DNA from: Oscillospiraceae bacterium
GTDB lineage: Bacteria > Bacillota > Clostridia > Oscillospirales > Ruminococcaceae
Direction: 5' to 3'
Assembly: GCA_009784625.1 (NCBI GenBank)
Contig: WRBI01000025.1
Span: forward strand, 1-38,681
Length of the DNA: 38,681 bases
The notes below the pieces were generated by a model. That model saw only the letters and a program-made list of their open reading frames with translations, did no database searches and was not told the DNA's origin. Below, in pieces: positions 15,666-23,697 of this stretch. A program made the translations under genes and the position numbers. Numbering within the stretch: the first letter of the stretch is position 1; each line of letters opens with the position of its first letter.

Positions 15666-16109
15666 TTATAAAATATCTGCCACTTCTATGCCGTCTTTCG
15701 CCCGAAAGAATTTGTAGCGTTTGGTGACAAATTTGAGCACACAGTAGTTCGGATCATCCGGGCCGATGAAAAAGGCATTCAGCGCGTCATACCACATTTC
15801 CCGCTTTACATCAGCGTCCGTGACGACCTGGATTTCGCCGACCAGATTAACACAGTGGGCGGCGCTGCCAAAACAAACACTCGCGCGGTTGTTGACACTG
15901 CTCCTGATCGCCCGGTTTTCATCTAACAGGGTGCCGAATGTAAGCCAGCGGATGCCGTCTGATTTGGATGGCGTCAGGACAGCTGAAGTCGGAAAACCAT
16001 CCTCATCAATCAGCGCAAGGGTACAGACCTGCCCTTTAAACGCGCCACCGCCGACCGTGTTTGCCCGAACAATCTCCTCCATGATGGCGATGATGTCACT
16101 GTCAGTCAT
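15666..16109 (-). CDS. Pyridoxamine 5'-phosphate oxidase-like FMN split-barrel protein, copy 1
   Basis: 147 residues from the ATG at 16109, which has GGAGGCG upstream; a longer frame to 16166 is open but lies inside the previous gene. Motifs: VCTLALIDEDGFPTSAVLTP, IRWLTFGTLLDENRAIRSSV, NRASVCFGSAAHCVNLVGEI, CVLKFVTKRYKFFRAKDG. It overlaps the MmcQ/YjbR gene by 8 bases. Three divergent copies in tandem suggest either a hetero-oligomer or related substrates. Confidence 0.85.
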   Translation of the reverse strand: MTDSDIIAIMEEIVRANTVGGGAFKGQVCTLALIDEDGFPTSAVLTPSKSDGIRWLTFGTLLDENRAIRSSVNNRASVCFGSAAHCVNLVGEIQVVTDADVKREMWYDALNAFFIGPDDPNYCVLKFVTKRYKFFRAKDGIEVADIL

Positions 16110-16485
16110 TTCCGCACGCCTCCAATATTTCTTTTTGCGTCTTTTTGGGCAGCGACCCAAACACAAGCGCGTGTGCCTCTTTGATCATTGAGCGTACCAC
16201 ATCATCGGGTACATCGCCCTCAAGATAAAGCGAGTTCCAGTGCGTTTTGTTCATATAGTAACCTGGGACGATCTGCGTATACTGCCCTCGCAGCATCTCC
16301 CCGAGCGCGGGCTCAAGTTTGAGCGTCAAAATCGGTTTGCCCTCTTTGTCGCCGCAACACATCGCGAACATTTTTCCGCCGACATGGTAGCGGGTTGCCT
16401 GCCATTCAGGCTGGTAATCTGTAGTCGCGCCGGCTTGCCCAAGGCAGTATTCAGCCAGCCATTCGTACATCACCTCAATCTGCAT
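16102..16485 (-). CDS. MmcQ/YjbR family protein
   Basis: 127 residues. The family pattern is clear: KMFAMCCGDKEGKPILTLKL, a proline-turn with PGYYMNKTHWNSLYLEGDVP, and a C-terminal helix SLPKKTQKEI. MmcQ/YjbR proteins have a CyaY-like fold and are sometimes called DNA-binding; the true role is unknown. It is first in the run with the three FMN proteins. The start at ATG 16485 is chosen, although an ATG five codons later is possible. Confidence 0.85.
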   Translation of the reverse strand: MQIEVMYEWLAEYCLGQAGATTDYQPEWQATRYHVGGKMFAMCCGDKEGKPILTLKLEPALGEMLRGQYTQIVPGYYMNKTHWNSLYLEGDVPDDVVRSMIKEAHALVFGSLPKKTQKEILEACGND

Positions 16486-16514
16486 GATAGCATGGTTACA
16501 ACACGCTTGAAAGT

Positions 16515-17018
16515 TTATTGTGCGTCAGAGTCTGGCAGGGCGTTCAAACAAGTCACTTTGCTGCCTTTGTTTTCATAATATAACAGCATTTCAGAAATCT
16601 TCTTTTTGTCATAACTGGTAATGCAATCGGATAAGACAGTAACTTTATAATCTGCTTTGAGCAAATTATAAACGGTAGATTTAACGCAAGCAACAGCATC
16701 AGCTCCCGTTATGTAGAAATCACATATTTCATTTTTATCAATAAAGTCTGTAAATTCCTCACTGCTTAACGCATTCCCTTTGGATTTTGTAAAAACGTTT
16801 TTTGACACTACTTTCAAATCCGGGGCTAATTCAGACCCGCGTGTATTGGGTTTGAAAGTTCTTGTGCCATCTGACAAGTTTTCATGCCTTATGTAGACAA
16901 CATGAATGTCGTTGTTGACTGCCCACTCTATAGATTTATTTATATTTCCAATTATTTCTTTGTAATTCTTCGTTATGTCATTTTGGATGTCTATTACTAC
17001 CAGCGCTTTTTTCATCAT
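16515..17018 (-). CDS. Isochorismatase-family cysteine hydrolase
   Basis: 167 residues. Catalytic triad candidates are Asp10 (LVVIDIQND), a Lys at 78 or 80 (FTKSKGNAL) and Cys111 (GADAVACVKST). The fold is shared by nicotinamidases, isochorismatases and N-carbamoyl hydrolases; the metal-binding His pair of nicotinamidases is not evident, so the substrate is uncertain. AGGAGG lies upstream of tandem ATG codons. It starts 68 bases downstream of the WYL regulator in the same direction. It is noticeably more AT-rich than its neighbours, possibly acquired. Confidence 0.82.
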   Translation of the reverse strand: MMKKALVVIDIQNDITKNYKEIIGNINKSIEWAVNNDIHVVYIRHENLSDGTRTFKPNTRGSELAPDLKVVSKNVFTKSKGNALSSEEFTDFIDKNEICDFYITGADAVACVKSTVYNLLKADYKVTVLSDCITSYDKKKISEMLLYYENKGSKVTCLNALPDSDAQ

Positions 17019-17086
17019 GGGGTTTCCTCCTATTCATTCTCTACGTCTTTATTATACCGGAACGAACACGACAACAGTATGTCCTG

Positions 17087-17989
17087 TTATTGATAGCGCT
17101 TCAGAATATTCTTCGCAATCTTCTGAATCTCATCCACAACGCTCTGCGGCTCAAGTACTTTGACTTTGTCCCCAAAACTGAGCAGCCAGCCAACCATATA
17201 GCCCTGATTGGTGAATCCGATCTCAAAGCGCAAGCCGTCGGCCGTCTCGCGAAAAGAATCCATCCCATAGCTTTCGATGAGCAGATACTTGACCGACCGG
17301 TCAAACAGGGCGACCAGCTTGTGGTGGTCGGTTAGCCCGCCGTCAAATCCCCGCCGTTCAGGCGGAATCTCGCGCAAGGTGAACGCTTGATCGCAAAGCG
17401 ATAAGTTGAGCAGCCGGTTCAGCTTAAACATCCGCCAATCCTGCCGGTCCAGACAGAATCCGAACACGTACCAGGCTGTCCATTGAAAGGCAACCAGATA
17501 GGGTTCGATCTGCCGGCGGCTCTCACCTTTGCTGTAGTGATAATCAAATTCGATCAGCCGGCGCGCGAGAATCGCCTGCTTGATGGTTTCGATTTTGTTG
17601 GTAAGCTCCCCTTTGTAGTAGGAGGCAAGGTCGATGACCACCGGCTCGCGCAAAGAGACAACCGCGTCTGAATTTGCGCCCAGCTTGTCCAGTGTCCGTG
17701 CAATCCGCGGCCCGGACGAGACACTGCCAATCCCCTTAAGCGCAGCTATGATGCCGGACAGCTCCCCGGCAGTTAAAACGCTTTTGTCCAGTTTAAAACC
17801 CTCGGCAATCGAGATTCCGCCGCCGGTGCCCTGATGGGTAACAATGGGTATCCCGGCCTGACAGAGCGCGTCGATATCCCGCCCGATGGTGCGGCGGTTA
17901 ACCTCGAATTTTTCAGCCAACTCAGGCGCGGTCACCCGCTCGGTTTGCAGCAGAACGGTCAGTATGCCCAAAAGGCGATCGAGTTTCAT
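17087..17989 (-). CDS. YafY-type HTH and WYL domain transcription regulator
   Basis: 300 residues. The N-terminal winged helix is of the DeoR/HTH_11 type (LDRLLGILTVLLQTERVTAP, NRRTIGRDIDALCQAGIPIV). The WYL domain follows from about residue 135 (RLIEFDYHYSKGESRRQIEP, with WYVFGFC in place of the exact WYL triad). The C-terminal extension domain ends in VDEIQKIAKNIL. WYL regulators sense small ligands or nucleic acids. GAGGAGG precedes ATG 17989. It is divergent from the DUF4405/reductase genes, with about 190 bases between them, and may control both directions. Confidence 0.88.
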   Translation of the reverse strand: MKLDRLLGILTVLLQTERVTAPELAEKFEVNRRTIGRDIDALCQAGIPIVTHQGTGGGISIAEGFKLDKSVLTAGELSGIIAALKGIGSVSSGPRIARTLDKLGANSDAVVSLREPVVIDLASYYKGELTNKIETIKQAILARRLIEFDYHYSKGESRRQIEPYLVAFQWTAWYVFGFCLDRQDWRMFKLNRLLNLSLCDQAFTLREIPPERRGFDGGLTDHHKLVALFDRSVKYLLIESYGMDSFRETADGLRFEIGFTNQGYMVGWLLSFGDKVKVLEPQSVVDEIQKIAKNILKRYQ

Positions 17990-18179
17990 GGCCGCACCTC
18001 CTCGCTTACATCATATCATATCAGATTTAACAGGACAACTATATGTCGTGTTAGGCAATAAATATTGAACTTAAAGGGCATGTGTGCTATGCTAATTACC
18101 ATATAGGGCATAACGGAGTTTATTATACTTGTATAATATTTATTGTATATTACTATTGGTATATAAAGTGAGGTTGTGA

Positions 18180-18599
18180 ATGAGCGCCAAAAATCAGATG
18201 ATGCTGGTCGATCTGTTCATGACCGCCTTTTTAATTCTCTCATTTATCCGGTGGGAGGGCAGCGGGGCCTTTCACTTTGTGGTGGGTACGATTTGCCTGC
18301 TTGCGTTTGCGTTGCATATTTGGCTGCACCGAAAGTGGCTGAAGGCGACGACCGGCGCTCTGCTGGCCGGAAAGTTAAGCCCCAAACTGCGGGCAAAATA
18401 TTTGGTTGACGCGCTTTTGCTGATTGTTTGGGTAGCTGCGATTGTCACCGGAATTTTGGCGGTCGTACCTTTTCTGGATGGGGTGTCGCCCTCCCCGGCA
18501 GGGCGGCTGCACGGCGTATCCTCCCGCTTGGCTGTGCCGCTTTTGCTGATACATATTTTTCAGCATCGCGGCCAGATCAGGTCTTATTTCAAAAAGTAA
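18180..18599 (+). CDS. DUF4405 membrane protein, possible heme-binding partner
   Basis: 139 residues with GAGGTTGTGA before ATG 18180. Four hydrophobic helices are visible. Histidines sit on them in a cytochrome-b-like manner: FHFVVGTICLLAFALHIWLH, and RLHGVSSRLAVPLLLIHIFQ followed by H. The family (DUF4405) is proposed to be a membrane cytochrome-like unit; heme binding is inferred from the His pattern. It lies 49 bases before a ferredoxin-tailed reductase in the same direction, so it could pass electrons between the membrane and that enzyme. Confidence 0.8.
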   Translation: MSAKNQMMLVDLFMTAFLILSFIRWEGSGAFHFVVGTICLLAFALHIWLHRKWLKATTGALLAGKLSPKLRAKYLVDALLLIVWVAAIVTGILAVVPFLDGVSPSPAGRLHGVSSRLAVPLLLIHIFQHRGQIRSYFKK

Positions 18600-18648
18600 C
18601 CGGCCTCGCGGCCAAAGACCGCCGACCCAATACTATGGAGGAAGCAAA

Positions 18649-19836
18649 ATGAACTACAGAGTCATGCCAAAGACCGGAGACAAACTGTCGGCGCTGGGCT
18701 ACGGGTGTATGCGCTTTCCGCGAAAGGGCGGCGGGATTGATCAGGCGCGAACCACCGCGCAGGTGCGCTCAGCCATCGAGCGTGGGGTCAACTATTTCGA
18801 CACCGCCTATGTCTATCCGGGCAGTGAACAGGCGCTGGGCAACGCGCTGGCCGGCGGCTGGCGGGATAAAGTTAAGGTCGCCACCAAGCTCCCGCATATG
18901 CTGATTAAAAAGCCAGCTGACATGCAGATGATCTTTGATACACAGCTAAAGCGGCTGCAAACCGATCACATTGACTACTATATGATGCACAACATTGTCA
19001 ACTTTTCTGATTGGGAGCGGGTTAAATCCCTCGGCGTCATCGAGTTTCTTGAAGACTTGCGCGCGAGCGGCCGGGTGCGTTGCTTGGGTTTTTCATCCCA
19101 CGCCAACCTACAGACTTTCCGCAAGCTGGTGGATGACTACGACTGGGATTTTTGCCAGATACAGTACAACTATCTGGACGAAAACTTTCAGGCGGGCAAG
19201 GCGGGGCTTCTTTACGCGGCGCAGAAAGGGCTGGGCATCATTGTAATGGAGCCGCTGCGCGGCGGAATTCTGGGTGAGAAGATACCGCCGGCCGCCGCTA
19301 AACTTCTCAGCAAATCCGACCCTGCCCGCAGTCCGGCCGACTGGGCGATCCGCTGGCTGCTCTCCCATCCTGAGGTGGGTGTCGTCCTGTCCGGAATGGG
19401 GGTTGAAAGCCATATAGACCAGAATATACGCGCGGCTTCGGCAACAGAAAACCCCACCTTGAGCGAGCAGGAATTGCGCTGTTTGGAAGAGGTCAAGGCT
19501 GTCTTCGCCGAAAAGGTCAAAGTCCCCTGCACCGGGTGCGCTTATTGCGTCCCCTGCCCGTACAAGGTGGATATCCCCGCCTGTTTTGCCCTTTACAACA
19601 ACCAGTCGGTACACGGCGGGATGTACGGCTACTTTCACTATATCAATTCGACCGAGGGGCTGTGGAATGGCCAGCCGACCAGGGCCTCCAACTGCAAAAA
19701 CTGCGGGGTCTGCGTCAAGCTCTGCCCACAGCAGATCGACATCCCCGGCGAGCTGGCGCGAACAGCCAAAAAGATGGAAAAGCCGTATCTGCGAATTCCG
19801 GCGAAAATCTACGCGAAGTTTGTTGCGCGAAAGTAA
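18649..19836 (+). CDS. Aldo/keto reductase with C-terminal 4Fe-4S ferredoxin domain
   Basis: 395 residues with GGAGGAAGC before the ATG. The barrel carries the aldo/keto reductase residues: Asp and Tyr in YFDTAYVYPGSE, Lys in VKVATKLP and His in YYMMHNI. From about residue 294 the Cys motifs CTGCAYCVPCPYKVDIP and, from 349, CKNCGVCVKLCPQQIDIP mark iron-sulfur clusters; the first lacks none of its four Cys. This is the large clostridial AKR family with a ferredoxin tail; the substrate is unknown. The preceding DUF4405 gene is probably in the same operon. Confidence 0.9.
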   Translation: MNYRVMPKTGDKLSALGYGCMRFPRKGGGIDQARTTAQVRSAIERGVNYFDTAYVYPGSEQALGNALAGGWRDKVKVATKLPHMLIKKPADMQMIFDTQLKRLQTDHIDYYMMHNIVNFSDWERVKSLGVIEFLEDLRASGRVRCLGFSSHANLQTFRKLVDDYDWDFCQIQYNYLDENFQAGKAGLLYAAQKGLGIIVMEPLRGGILGEKIPPAAAKLLSKSDPARSPADWAIRWLLSHPEVGVVLSGMGVESHIDQNIRAASATENPTLSEQELRCLEEVKAVFAEKVKVPCTGCAYCVPCPYKVDIPACFALYNNQSVHGGMYGYFHYINSTEGLWNGQPTRASNCKNCGVCVKLCPQQIDIPGELARTAKKMEKPYLRIPAKIYAKFVARK

Positions 19837-19919
19837 GAACCTGTATTCAACACCCGAGACGCCCCTCATTTGGCGATTTTTCCGCGTAATGGTTAGAAGA
19901 AATATAGGGGGTTTTAAAC

Positions 19920-20615
19920 ATGCTAGATTTTAATAGAGTTTTAATTGCTCGCAGTGAATGTATAACCTTTCAAATTGTAAAATTATCAAGTGAATCAAAA
20001 GGGTGGATTGGCGGAAATATACCGGAATATTTCTTAAATCAGGAGGACTTTATAATAAAATACAGAAATGATTACTACTTTTATCTTTCATTTGTAAATC
20101 CTTTTGATAACGAAAAGATGTTTTCAATTTTTATTCCTAAAGACAAAAAGAAATTATTTAATGAAAAGATTTACCCTAATTGCTCAGTTTTATTATTTGA
20201 ACATATATCTTCCAAAGAAAGTAATAATACAGATTTTACAAACTCAGATATTGCGAAGCATTCAATATCGGATGGAGATATTTCTTCAAACATAGAAGTT
20301 TATAACAACGATGAAGGGGATATTACTTCTGTTTCGAATAGCCAAACAGTATCTATTCATGAAAATGAAAGAGAGCCGTTTCTGATTAAATTTGGAGGAA
20401 CACCTGAATTGATTCAAGAAGAATCATACTATTATGATAAGCTTGATGAAGATGGTTTGGGATTTCTATTTCAAATTGATGAGAATGGCTATCCAACGAA
20501 TGAAGACTTCTTAAAAGGCAGCTATCCTTTTTGTTTCGGTTCATTATATGTCTATGCAAATATAAATAGCAGTTCTATAAAAAATCCCTCCATCGGCTTC
20601 TGGCAATTTTCTTAA
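19920..20615 (+). CDS. AT-rich hypothetical protein with a YwqG/DUF1963-like end
   Basis: 231 residues. AGGGGG precedes ATG 19920. The first half is a beta-rich region of unknown type (SKGWIGGNIPEYFLNQEDFI), then a low-complexity Asp/Ser linker (ISDGDISSNIEVYNNDEGDI). The C-terminal part (IKFGGTPELIQEESYYYDKL, LGFLFQIDENGYP, FCFGSLYVYANI) resembles DUF1963/YwqG-type proteins, which are sometimes immunity proteins. Base composition is far more AT-rich than the flanking genes, suggesting recent transfer. No toxin partner is beside it. Function unknown; the family link is weak. Confidence 0.6.
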   Translation: MLDFNRVLIARSECITFQIVKLSSESKGWIGGNIPEYFLNQEDFIIKYRNDYYFYLSFVNPFDNEKMFSIFIPKDKKKLFNEKIYPNCSVLLFEHISSKESNNTDFTNSDIAKHSISDGDISSNIEVYNNDEGDITSVSNSQTVSIHENEREPFLIKFGGTPELIQEESYYYDKLDEDGLGFLFQIDENGYPTNEDFLKGSYPFCFGSLYVYANINSSSIKNPSIGFWQFS

Positions 20616-20623
20616 TAAGAGTT

Positions 20624-20743
20624 CTATTATGCTTCTTCAATCTCCCTTGGAATACACAGAGTATTCCTGCGGAAAATTTCCTTGTCTGGCGAAAAAACCG
20701 CGTCGGCTCGTGCGCACATTTCTCGTTACTGAATACGGGTTCT
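20624..20743 (-). repeat. Dispersed repeat of about 120 bp, copy 1
   Basis: The reverse complement of this stretch aligns over its whole length with 28212-28330, with about four of five bases identical and only a 2-base gap. Shared blocks include AACGAGAAATG, CACGAGCCGA, AAGGAAATTT, CCGCAGGAATACT and GTGTATTCCAAGGGA. It contains the small hairpin GGAATAC/GTATTCC. It has no ORF and sits just after an AT-rich gene, next to a terminator. Confidence 0.7.
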
Positions 20744-20744
20744 A

Positions 20745-20780
20745 AAAACAGGCAGCGAGTAGCGGCTCGCTGCCTGTTTT
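20745..20780. terminator. Bidirectional intrinsic terminator
   Basis: AAAACAGGCAGCGAG and CTCGCTGCCTGTTTT form a 15-bp stem around a 6-base loop. The A/T ends make it work on both strands, between converging genes at 20615 and 20789. Confidence 0.85.
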
Positions 20781-20788
20781 CGTATCGG

Positions 20789-21394
20789 TTAAAACAGTTT
20801 TTCTTCCTGGGTGAAGATTTGGCCGAGCAGCTGCTCGTTCCCGGTCAGCAAAGCCATCACCCCTTTGTAGATGGTGAGCGGCGAATTGAGGAACTGTCGG
20901 GTAATCTGACCGCACACCTCTTCGGAGGGGGCAAACACGCGCAGGGTAAGCATTTCGCCTTCCTTTTCCGGGATGGACAGCTCGAGGATAAACCCGCCGC
21001 CCGGGCTGGGTGTTCGGCTGATTTTGACCTCGCGCAGACGGCGCTCCCTGGCAAGCAGGCGGCGTCCGGCGTCAAGTGCCCGCTCCCGCACAGCCAGCGG
21101 CAGGCTGCGTTCCAGTTCTTTTTCCGTGTGTTTGCCCAATTTCGTAACCGTATAAACAGCGGGGACGCCCTGCTTTTTTTCACGGGCAAGATGCCCGGTA
21201 TCGGTTAATTTATCCAACGCACAGACGAGCTCGAAGTAGTTGACAAGATTGTACTGGCTCAGCGCATCGTAAAGCTGGTCAAAATCCATCCCCTCGCCCA
21301 GTTGTGAGAGGATGTAGCAGATCAGCACTTTGACCTGATCTTCAGTGTCCACGCCGCCCGGCCGCACACCGGCCAGAAAAATTTCACTTTCCAT
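20789..21394 (-). CDS. DUF4364 family protein
   Basis: 201 residues from the ATG at 21394 (AAAGGTG upstream); an upstream TTG at 21418 is open and would overlap the mscS gene. The winged-helix-like N-terminal half carries the family pattern (QVKVLICYILSQLGEGMDFD, YDALSQYNLVNYFELVCALD, AVYTVTKLGKHTEKELE), followed by a beta-rich C-terminal part. DUF4364 proteins are clostridial, putative transcription regulators of unknown target. It is the last gene of the rarA-mscS-DUF4364 run and ends at a strong terminator. Confidence 0.85.
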   Translation of the reverse strand: MESEIFLAGVRPGGVDTEDQVKVLICYILSQLGEGMDFDQLYDALSQYNLVNYFELVCALDKLTDTGHLAREKKQGVPAVYTVTKLGKHTEKELERSLPLAVRERALDAGRRLLARERRLREVKISRTPSPGGGFILELSIPEKEGEMLTLRVFAPSEEVCGQITRQFLNSPLTIYKGVMALLTGNEQLLGQIFTQEEKLF

Positions 21395-21414
21395 CCATCC
21401 GCGCACCTTTCTTG

Positions 21415-22239
21415 TCAATTGTTTATCGGCGGGGCCAGCATACCGGAAGCGAACGTTATCCCCGCTTTGTCAAAGGCTATTTTGACCTCCCGGCGAATCT
21501 CACTGCATGTGACAAAGTTGTTGGCGATCGACTGTGTCCAAACGCTGGCCCGCAGCTCAACCCCGTAGACGCTCAGCGCACGGACATAAACCGGCACAAG
21601 CGGCTGGTCCATCTCTTCGGGGGTGCGGATGTCCAGATAGTTCGGATGGTCCCCGATCACTTCGGCCATGATGTCCATCGCCTTTTCCATATCTGCATGG
21701 TATTTGATGATCACATCCAGAAAATTGGATGCGCGCTCTTCGACAATGTTTGAGTTTTCGATCATGTCACTGTTCATAACCGAGTTTGGGACGATGATCC
21801 GGCTGTTTAAAAATGTGCGGATAACGGTGTGGCGGATGGTGATCTCCTCTATGTTCCCGATGATGTTGCCGTTTACCAGCCGCACCCGATCCCCAACCTC
21901 AAACGGCTTGGAGATCGAGATCACCACCCCGCTGATCAGGTTGCCCAGCGATTCCTGGGCGGCCAGGGATATGGCCAGTGCCGCAATACCCGAACCGGTC
22001 AGGATGGTGGCGACCAGATTGTCGATGTTGGGCAGTTGATTGATGGCCATGATGACGCCGACCAGAAAGATGCCCGCGCTAATCAGTTTGCGAAAAAGTT
22101 TATAATAGATTCGGCCCTCGCACCGCCTGCGGGTAAAGCCGGCCACAATCCGGACGACCAGCCAGGTCAAAAGCAGGGTTAACAGAATCCGCCATAAGAC
22201 AAAGAGCGGCTCACTCGAAGTAAAGAGCTGAGAATACAT
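21415..22239 (-). CDS. MscS-family mechanosensitive ion channel
   Basis: 274 residues from the ATG at 22239 (AGGAG 8 bases upstream). Two or three N-terminal membrane helices are followed by the pore-lining helix IAALAISLAAQESLGNLISG, the beta domain (FEVGDRVRLVNGNIIGNIEE, SRIIVPNSVM) and the C-terminal alpha/beta domain. It is a small-conductance osmotic release valve in the cytoplasmic membrane. It begins 11 bases after the rarA stop and is followed by DUF4364, so probably one transcript. Confidence 0.92.
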   Translation of the reverse strand: MYSQLFTSSEPLFVLWRILLTLLLTWLVVRIVAGFTRRRCEGRIYYKLFRKLISAGIFLVGVIMAINQLPNIDNLVATILTGSGIAALAISLAAQESLGNLISGVVISISKPFEVGDRVRLVNGNIIGNIEEITIRHTVIRTFLNSRIIVPNSVMNSDMIENSNIVEERASNFLDVIIKYHADMEKAMDIMAEVIGDHPNYLDIRTPEEMDQPLVPVYVRALSVYGVELRASVWTQSIANNFVTCSEIRREVKIAFDKAGITFASGMLAPPINN

Positions 22240-22250
22240 TCGCCTCACTC

Positions 22251-23576
22251 CTATCTATGTTTTTTCCAGTCTTCAATTGCACTCATCCGCTCTCGGACTT
22301 TGGCCTCTCGCCCCTGGCCGGTCGGGATGTAATATTCGCGGCCGGTGAGCGAATCGGGCAAACACCGCATATCGGTCAGCTTATCGTCGTAATCGTGGGC
22401 GTACCGGTAACCCTTACCGTAATCAAGTTCTTTCATCAGCCTGGTGGGCGCGTTGCGCAGGTGAAGGGGGACCGGCTCGGCCAGCATGGCATAAGCATCC
22501 TGTTTGGCGGCGGCATAGGCCGCGTCCAGCGCGTTGGATTTGGGCGCAAGGCTCAAATAAGTAACCGCGTGCGCCAAATGCACATTACACTCGGGCATTC
22601 CCAGATAGTGGGCGGCCTGATAGGCGGCTACGCTGACCGCAAGCCCCTGGCTGTCCGCCATCCCCACATCTTCGCTGGCAAAGCGGACAATCCGCCGGGC
22701 CACGTAGAGCGGGTCCTCTCCGGCCTCCAACATCCGCGCCAGCCAGTAGATGGCCGCCTGTACGTCGGAGTTGCGCATACTTTTGTGCAGCGCCGAGATC
22801 AGGTTGTAGTGCTCCTCACCGTTTTTGTCGTAGAGCAAAGACCTCTTTCCAAGACACTGTTCAATCACTTCGGTGGTGACAACCGTGCGTTCATCCTCGA
22901 TTGGGGAATTGAGCAGCACCATTTCCAGCGTACTCAGCGCGGTGCGCGCGTCCCCGTTGGCAAACCCGGCGATCACGCCAATCTGTCCGTCCGCGATTGA
23001 GATATCCTGCCCGCCAAACCCGCGCGGGTCGGCCAGCGCCCGTTTGAGCAGGGCGGCCATCTCATTCACCCCCAACGCGTGCAGGACAAAGACCTTGCAG
23101 CGGGATAGCAAAGCGGCGTTGACTTCAAAGGAGGGGTTTTCAGTTGTCGCACCGATCAATACAATGCTGCCCTTCTCAACAAAAGGCAGGAATGCGTCTT
23201 GCTGCGCCTTGTTAAAGCGGTGAATCTCGTCTACAAAAAGTATGGTGCGATCCCCTAGCAATCTACTCTTTTCAGCGCCTGCCATCACCTCTTTGATTTC
23301 TTTCATACCGCTGGTCACGGCTGAGAAGTCGATGAATCTGGCTCTGGTTTTTCCCGCGATGATGCGGGCCAGTGTGGTCTTGCCCACACCTGGAGGCCCC
23401 CAAAAGATCATGGATGAAACCGCGTCGCCCTCAATTAACTTGCGCAAAACCTTACCGGAACCCAGCAAATGTTCTTGCCCGACGTATTCTTCAAGTGTTT
23501 GCGGGCGAAGCCGGCTGGCCAGCGGCCCGCTTACCGCTCTATTGTCAAAAAGTGAGTATTGATCCAAATTTATCAC
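22251..23576 (-). CDS. rarA: Replication-associated recombination protein A (RarA/MgsA)
   Basis: 441 residues, the usual length. AAA+ core: Walker A GPPGVGKTTLAR (60-71), Walker B ILFVDEIHR (112-120), sensor 1 IGATTENPSF, arginine finger LSRCKVF. The C-terminal MgsA tetramerisation region follows (YDKNGEEHYNLISALHKSMR, DPLYVARRIVRFASEDVG). The protein acts at stalled replication forks. The start seems to be GTG at 23576 with a weak ribosome site (CCGGATG). Stop TAG. It is followed closely by mscS. Confidence 0.95.
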   Translation of the reverse strand: MINLDQYSLFDNRAVSGPLASRLRPQTLEEYVGQEHLLGSGKVLRKLIEGDAVSSMIFWGPPGVGKTTLARIIAGKTRARFIDFSAVTSGMKEIKEVMAGAEKSRLLGDRTILFVDEIHRFNKAQQDAFLPFVEKGSIVLIGATTENPSFEVNAALLSRCKVFVLHALGVNEMAALLKRALADPRGFGGQDISIADGQIGVIAGFANGDARTALSTLEMVLLNSPIEDERTVVTTEVIEQCLGKRSLLYDKNGEEHYNLISALHKSMRNSDVQAAIYWLARMLEAGEDPLYVARRIVRFASEDVGMADSQGLAVSVAAYQAAHYLGMPECNVHLAHAVTYLSLAPKSNALDAAYAAAKQDAYAMLAEPVPLHLRNAPTRLMKELDYGKGYRYAHDYDDKLTDMRCLPDSLTGREYYIPTGQGREAKVRERMSAIEDWKKHR

Positions 23577-23697
23577 ATCCGGTCAAGGTTTTGTGTGTAA
23601 ATCTTGTTTTTTCGGCATTTACACCCAACGCGGCCAACGAGCAACTTAAATGTCGTTAATTGCCGAAAAGTATATATTGCATATTATTTATCACTCA

